Positions 60,079 through 64,000 of a stretch of DNA of 64,000 nt are shown in pieces. The position numbers and the translations under genes are program-made. How positions within the stretch are numbered: position 1 is the first letter of the stretch; every line of letters begins with the position of its first letter. Under the pieces are notes generated by a model. It did no database searches. It was given only the letters and a program-made list of their open reading frames with translations, and was not told the origin of the DNA. The stretch is taken from assembly GCF_015471405.1 (NCBI RefSeq), contig NZ_BLVZ01000015.1, positions 99,631 through 163,630 of the forward strand. Direction: 5' to 3'. This stretch comes from Pseudomonas cichorii. Lineage in GTDB: Bacteria; Pseudomonadota; Gammaproteobacteria; Pseudomonadales; Pseudomonadaceae.

Positions 60079-63000
60079 GCATTTTGATGGGCGGAATCAC
60101 CGGAGCCCTCACGGCAAAACAGCCTGATGCTCAGGCCATCATCAACGACTTCAAGAAGTGCCTGGCGGATTATCGCGAGCATGCCGAAGCCTGGTACGGC
60201 GGCGTGCTGGATGCCGAACAACAGTTCAAAGTGGGCGACGAGGTCGGCACTGCGGACAAGGACAGCAAACAGCAAAACACCCTTTACGCCAACTGTCCGG
60301 CCAACGGCAAGCTCAAGCTTGTACACAGCTTCGAGTCGGCGCGCTTTGTGCCGATTGGCAACACGCCGGTGCGTCTGGTGCCCGTGGAAGATGGTCTCCT
60401 CATCGGCAAAAACGAGGTCGGCCAGGCAATTGATCTGAAAATCGGCCCAAGCGGGATTCTGGAGGTTCCAGGCCTCAAGCCCAATCAGCAATACAAGATC
60501 ACCTTTTTCCCGAACCCTACCCGTGCGCAGATCGACAGCCTGTTCAACTCCTATCAGGGCGTCATCGGTGATCTGAGCGGCTGGCTGCAAACCGAATGGA
60601 GCACGGACTTTCTGCCTCTGTGGCAAGCGCACACCAACGCTTCCATGGCCGGCAAAGCGATGCAACAACTGGAGTCTGCCTGGAAAGGCTTTCTCAAGGC
60701 GATCATGGGCTTGTGGGGGGATATCAAGAACCTCTACGACCTGGTTGCTCACCCTCGTGAAAACTACGAAAAGCTGAAAAAGTTCTTCACCGAGGAACAG
60801 ATCAAGAAGATCTATAACGCCTCCAAGGAAGCCATCCAGACGGCTCTGTTGATCGCCAGTGATGAGCCACTGATGTGGATTTACGTCGCGGCCATCGTGG
60901 CCTGGGTCAAGATGCTGCCGCCACAGACCTGCACGGAAGTTCTCGCAGAGCTGACCACCGAAGTCCTGCTGAACATCCTGATCGGTATCGTCCTGACGGG
61001 CGGCATCGGCCTGGCCGTGCGGGTTAGCGCCAAGGGCCTCAATGCCGCCAAAAACGGCGGCAAGGTCATCAAGCTGATCGAAGACTTCACCTCCATGCTG
61101 ATGAATATCAGCAAGAAGAACGCGACCGGTCACGCAGAAACCGCCAAGCCTCTGCTGCTCAATGGCAACTCGCCAATGAACCCGGCGCGCAAGACCAGCG
61201 TTGAAATAGCCCCTCCGAAACCTGCCGAAACCGCGACGGCTCCCAAGCGCAAGCCGCCCGTTACAGGCGGTACCGTTGAAACGGATGCGCAGATTAGCGC
61301 ACGGGCCAAGACGGAAAACGCAACGCGCCTCGAACAGGCGGAAAAGACCGACGACGCAGCCAAGCAATCGCAAACTCCTGCCAAGCAGCCCGCCCAGTGC
61401 GCAGACAAGACCTGCACCAACGGCGAACCGGTATCGATGGTGACCGGCGAAGAACTGCTGACCCTGACCGATGGCGAACTCGGTGGTTTGTTGCCTCTGG
61501 AATGGACACGCCTGTACCGCAGCAGCGCGGTCGAAATCGATAGCCGTCTTGGCTACGGCTGGAGCCATTCCCTGTCCCATCGTCTGCAACTGGACGACGA
61601 AGGCGTGCTCTGGACGGACAACGAAAACCGTCAGACCCGCTTCCCTATGCCGACCGAGCAACGTCCGGCCATCACCAACAGCCTTGCCCAGGCCGCCATT
61701 TACCTGGGCGATGCTCCTGGCGAACTGATCCTCACCCAGGCCGGGCCAAAAGCACGCTTCTATCATTTCCGGGCCGGTCGCTTGACCACCATCAGCGACC
61801 CGTATGAAAACCAGGTTCACATCACTTACGACCTGGTTGACCGCATTCAGCGCATCGACAACGGAGCTGGCCGCGCCCTGCTCCTGCGCTACGACGACCG
61901 CCATATCGTTGCCGTGGATCACCAGCAACAACGCCCGGAATATAACGAGCGTGGGGAGCGCCAGGACCCGTGGCTGACCATCCAGACCCTTGTTACCTAC
62001 GACTACAACGCCCTTCACCAACTCGTGTCTGCAACCAATGCGGTCGGTGAAACCGAGTATTACCGCTACAACGACCAGCACGTCATTCTGAAGCGGCAAA
62101 TGGCCGGTGGTGCGAGCTTCTTCTGGGAATGGGAACGTGAAGGCAAATTCTCACGGTGCGTGCGCCACTGGGCCAACTACTCACAACTCGAAGCGCGTTA
62201 TGAGTGGGACGACAAGGGCACGGTCACCGTCCATAACGCTGACGGTAGCGAGCAGGTCTATGTGCATGACGAAAATGCACGTCTGATCAGCGAAACCACT
62301 CCCGATGGCGCAGAAACCCAGAAAGCCTATGACGATAAAGGCCGCCTGATTGCTGTAAAAGATCCGCTGGGGGCCATTACCGAGTATCAGTACAACGACG
62401 CCGGGCGCCTGATCGCCGTGATCCCGCCGGAAGACGCAACGATCCGTTACAACTACTTCGACGGGCAACTGGTCGAGGTCCTGCGCGGCAAAGCCCGCTG
62501 GCAGTATGACCGCAACGAACAAGGCGACATTACCCGGCAGATCGATCCGCACGGCAACGAAACCCATTACAGTTACGACCGTCAGGGCCGTCTGCTGGAA
62601 ATCCGTCATCCCGATGGCAGCCGTCATCAACTGGGCTGGAACGGTCTGGGCCAACTGCTGGAAGAGCGTCTGCCTGACGGTGGCCAGCGCAAATACCGTT
62701 ACGACGCACTCGGTCGGCAGATCACCCGTCAGGACGAAACCGGTGCCATCACCCATTACCAGTGGGATGCGGTCAATCGCCTGAGCCAGGTCACCTTGCC
62801 AGGCGGTGCCACCCGCGCCTTCACTTACAACCCGTATGGCCGCGTCACCGCCGAGCGCGATGAGCTGGGTCGCATCACCCGTTACGAATACGCCGACAAC
62901 CTGCATCTGGTCAGCCGCCGCATCAACCCGGACGGCAGCCAGTTGCGCTACCGCTACGACAACTCGCGCCTGCTGCTCACCGAGATCGAGAACGAACGTG

Positions 63001-64000
63001 GCGAGCATTACCACCTCGATTACTACGCCAACGGCCTGATCCAGCAGGAAACCGGCTTCGACGGTCGTCGCACCGCGTACGAGTACGACCTCAACGGCCA
63101 GTTGCTGAAGAAAACCGAATTCGGCGATGACGAAAGCGAGTTAGTGACCGAGTACCAGCGCGATGCCGCAGGCCGCCTGCTGGTCAAGACCCTGCCCGAC
63201 GGCGAAGAGATTCACTACAGCTACGACGCCCTTGGCCGTCTGGTCAACGTCGACGACGGCAACTGGCCGCTGGCTTACGAATACGACCTGCAAGACCGCC
63301 TCATCACCGAGCACCAGGGCTGGGGCACCCTGCGCTACGAGTACGACAGCGTCGGCCAGCTCAAACACTGCCGCCTGCCCGACGGCAGCACGCTGGATTA
63401 CCACCATCAGCGCGGCGGTCAGTTGAGCAGCATCGACCTCAACGGTTCGCGCCTGACCGCTCACCAGTTCAGTGGCGGTCGGGAACGACAGCGTCAGCAA
63501 GGTCTGTTGCTCAGCCAGTATCAGTACGACGAACAAGGTCGATTGCAGGCACACAGCGTCAGCCAGCAGGATCGTAATCTGTTCCATCGTCGCTACGACT
63601 ACGATGCCAACGGCAACCTGGCGGGGATCGATGACAGCCGTAAAGGCAACCGCAGCTATCATTACGACCCGCTGGACCGCCTGATCAACGTCCGTGGTGC
63701 CACGCCGGAAAGCTTCGCCCACGACCCAGCCGGTAACCTGCTGGGCCAAGGCGACTTGCCCACTGCCAACCTGGCCAACGTCAAAGGCAACCGCCTGCTA
63801 ATGCAGGGCGACCGCCATTACGACTACGACGCCTACGGCAACCAGATCCGCGAACGTCGTGGCGCCGGCCAGAAACTCGTCACCGAATACCGCTACGACG
63901 CCCAACATCGCCTGATCGGCGTCAGCCTGCCGGGCGGCAGTGTCGCCAGCTACAAATACGACGCCTTTGGCCGCCGCATCGCCAAGACCGTCGACGGCCA
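60075..64000 (+). CDS. Rhs-family T6SS effector (3' end beyond window)
   Basis: At least 1308 codons are open to the window edge. The N-terminal ~430 residues have no PAAR motif by eye. They include AWYGGVLDAEQQFKVGDEVG, a beta-rich patch, then strongly hydrophobic segments near 270-320 (WIYVAAIVAWVKM, NILIGIVLTGGIGLAV) that may help toxin entry. From about 440 the DUF6531/Rhs start block (GEPVSMVTGEELL, LLPLEWTRLYRSS) opens the long YD-repeat shell: GRLLEIRHPDGS, YRYDALGRQITRQDE, HYSYDALGRLVNVDDG and many more. The Rhs cage would enclose a C-terminal toxin that lies past the end, with its immunity gene. The start comes from the ATGA overlap with the DUF4123 gene. Confidence 0.92.
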   Translation, partial: MSILMGGITGALTAKQPDAQAIINDFKKCLADYREHAEAWYGGVLDAEQQFKVGDEVGTADKDSKQQNTLYANCPANGKLKLVHSFESARFVPIGNTPVRLVPVEDGLLIGKNEVGQAIDLKIGPSGILEVPGLKPNQQYKITFFPNPTRAQIDSLFNSYQGVIGDLSGWLQTEWSTDFLPLWQAHTNASMAGKAMQQLESAWKGFLKAIMGLWGDIKNLYDLVAHPRENYEKLKKFFTEEQIKKIYNASKEAIQTALLIASDEPLMWIYVAAIVAWVKMLPPQTCTEVLAELTTEVLLNILIGIVLTGGIGLAVRVSAKGLNAAKNGGKVIKLIEDFTSMLMNISKKNATGHAETAKPLLLNGNSPMNPARKTSVEIAPPKPAETATAPKRKPPVTGGTVETDAQISARAKTENATRLEQAEKTDDAAKQSQTPAKQPAQCADKTCTNGEPVSMVTGEELLTLTDGELGGLLPLEWTRLYRSSAVEIDSRLGYGWSHSLSHRLQLDDEGVLWTDNENRQTRFPMPTEQRPAITNSLAQAAIYLGDAPGELILTQAGPKARFYHFRAGRLTTISDPYENQVHITYDLVDRIQRIDNGAGRALLLRYDDRHIVAVDHQQQRPEYNERGERQDPWLTIQTLVTYDYNALHQLVSATNAVGETEYYRYNDQHVILKRQMAGGASFFWEWEREGKFSRCVRHWANYSQLEARYEWDDKGTVTVHNADGSEQVYVHDENARLISETTPDGAETQKAYDDKGRLIAVKDPLGAITEYQYNDAGRLIAVIPPEDATIRYNYFDGQLVEVLRGKARWQYDRNEQGDITRQIDPHGNETHYSYDRQGRLLEIRHPDGSRHQLGWNGLGQLLEERLPDGGQRKYRYDALGRQITRQDETGAITHYQWDAVNRLSQVTLPGGATRAFTYNPYGRVTAERDELGRITRYEYADNLHLVSRRINPDGSQLRYRYDNSRLLLTEIENERGEHYHLDYYANGLIQQETGFDGRRTAYEYDLNGQLLKKTEFGDDESELVTEYQRDAAGRLLVKTLPDGEEIHYSYDALGRLVNVDDGNWPLAYEYDLQDRLITEHQGWGTLRYEYDSVGQLKHCRLPDGSTLDYHHQRGGQLSSIDLNGSRLTAHQFSGGRERQRQQGLLLSQYQYDEQGRLQAHSVSQQDRNLFHRRYDYDANGNLAGIDDSRKGNRSYHYDPLDRLINVRGATPESFAHDPAGNLLGQGDLPTANLANVKGNRLLMQGDRHYDYDAYGNQIRERRGAGQKLVTEYRYDAQHRLIGVSLPGGSVASYKYDAFGRRIAKTVDG

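Noticed and set aside
60051..62099. Long minus-strand frame opposite rhs
   Set aside because: Complement of the Rhs coding sequence; the Rhs frame has clear DUF6531 and YD repeats.
1..64000. CRISPR array, insertion sequence or integrase
   Set aside because: No regularly spaced repeats of CRISPR type and no transposase or integrase motifs were found; the repeated elements are REP/REPIN palindromes.

Overview
The window is a stretch of chromosome from a fluorescent Pseudomonas, most likely of the P. syringae/viridiflava/cichorii group. The evidence is the gene order smc-zipA-ligA, a Pseudomonas-type 4.5S RNA, three families of Pseudomonas REP/REPIN palindromes, a GC-rich core with strong C/G third-position bias, an ACC deaminase gene, and a VgrG/Hcp/Rhs type VI secretion cluster. 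No insertion sequence, tRNA, rRNA or CRISPR array was found.

Layout. 1-1034: the 3' end of an argE-like gene, followed at once by a broken copy of a type VI lipase effector and its immunity lipoprotein. 1294-18812: a visibly more AT-rich accessory island. It holds a DUF1800/DUF1501 pair, a chitin-synthase-like GT2, a DegT aminotransferase and a nucleotide-sugar epimerase, an OprD-like porin, two near-identical Mor-like regulators, a single-chain fusion of a GT2 glycosyltransferase with a GH81 beta-1,3-glucanase, an AraC regulator and a cellulose-synthase-like GT2. Part of the island is a segmental duplication in which each copy lost a different gene. 19093-21895: a PAAR protein, a GxSxG lipase effector, its lipoprotein, and a second decayed set that includes an in-frame immunity-PAAR chimera. 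22445-24704: an orphan DUF5343 gene, a spacer with hairpins, the 4.5S RNA, and a structured leader with a short coupled peptide ahead of a small protein.

24812-33855 is core genome on the minus strand: zinc metallopeptidase, ligA, zipA, smc and a GntR regulator. 34119-46304 is a nearly complete purine breakdown cluster. Guanine goes to xanthine (GuaD), xanthine to urate (XdhABC), then 5-hydroxyisourate (PuuD), OHCU (HiuH), allantoin (UraD), allantoate (PuuE), ureidoglycolate (Alc) and glyoxylate plus urea (AllA). A GntR/FCD regulator sits inside it, with three TTGTAYACAR operator-like sites. A Tsx-like nucleoside channel follows. 47753-56197 holds a mix of small transcription units: phosphatases, DUF808, an unknown 429-residue protein with a LysE exporter and an AraC regulator, an Lrp regulator with acdS, and a TetR regulator. 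56417-64000 is a type VI unit: a sigma-54-type promoter preceded by three copies of an inverted repeat, then hcp, vgrG, a DUF4123 chaperone and a large Rhs protein that runs off the end.

The most unusual content is the polysaccharide island, above all the GT2-GH81 fusion beside a chitin-synthase-like enzyme. Next come the leader RNA at 24160-24316, whose two long stems cross each other, and the recombining effector/immunity modules that flank the island. All names rest on motif recognition by eye; no database search was possible.
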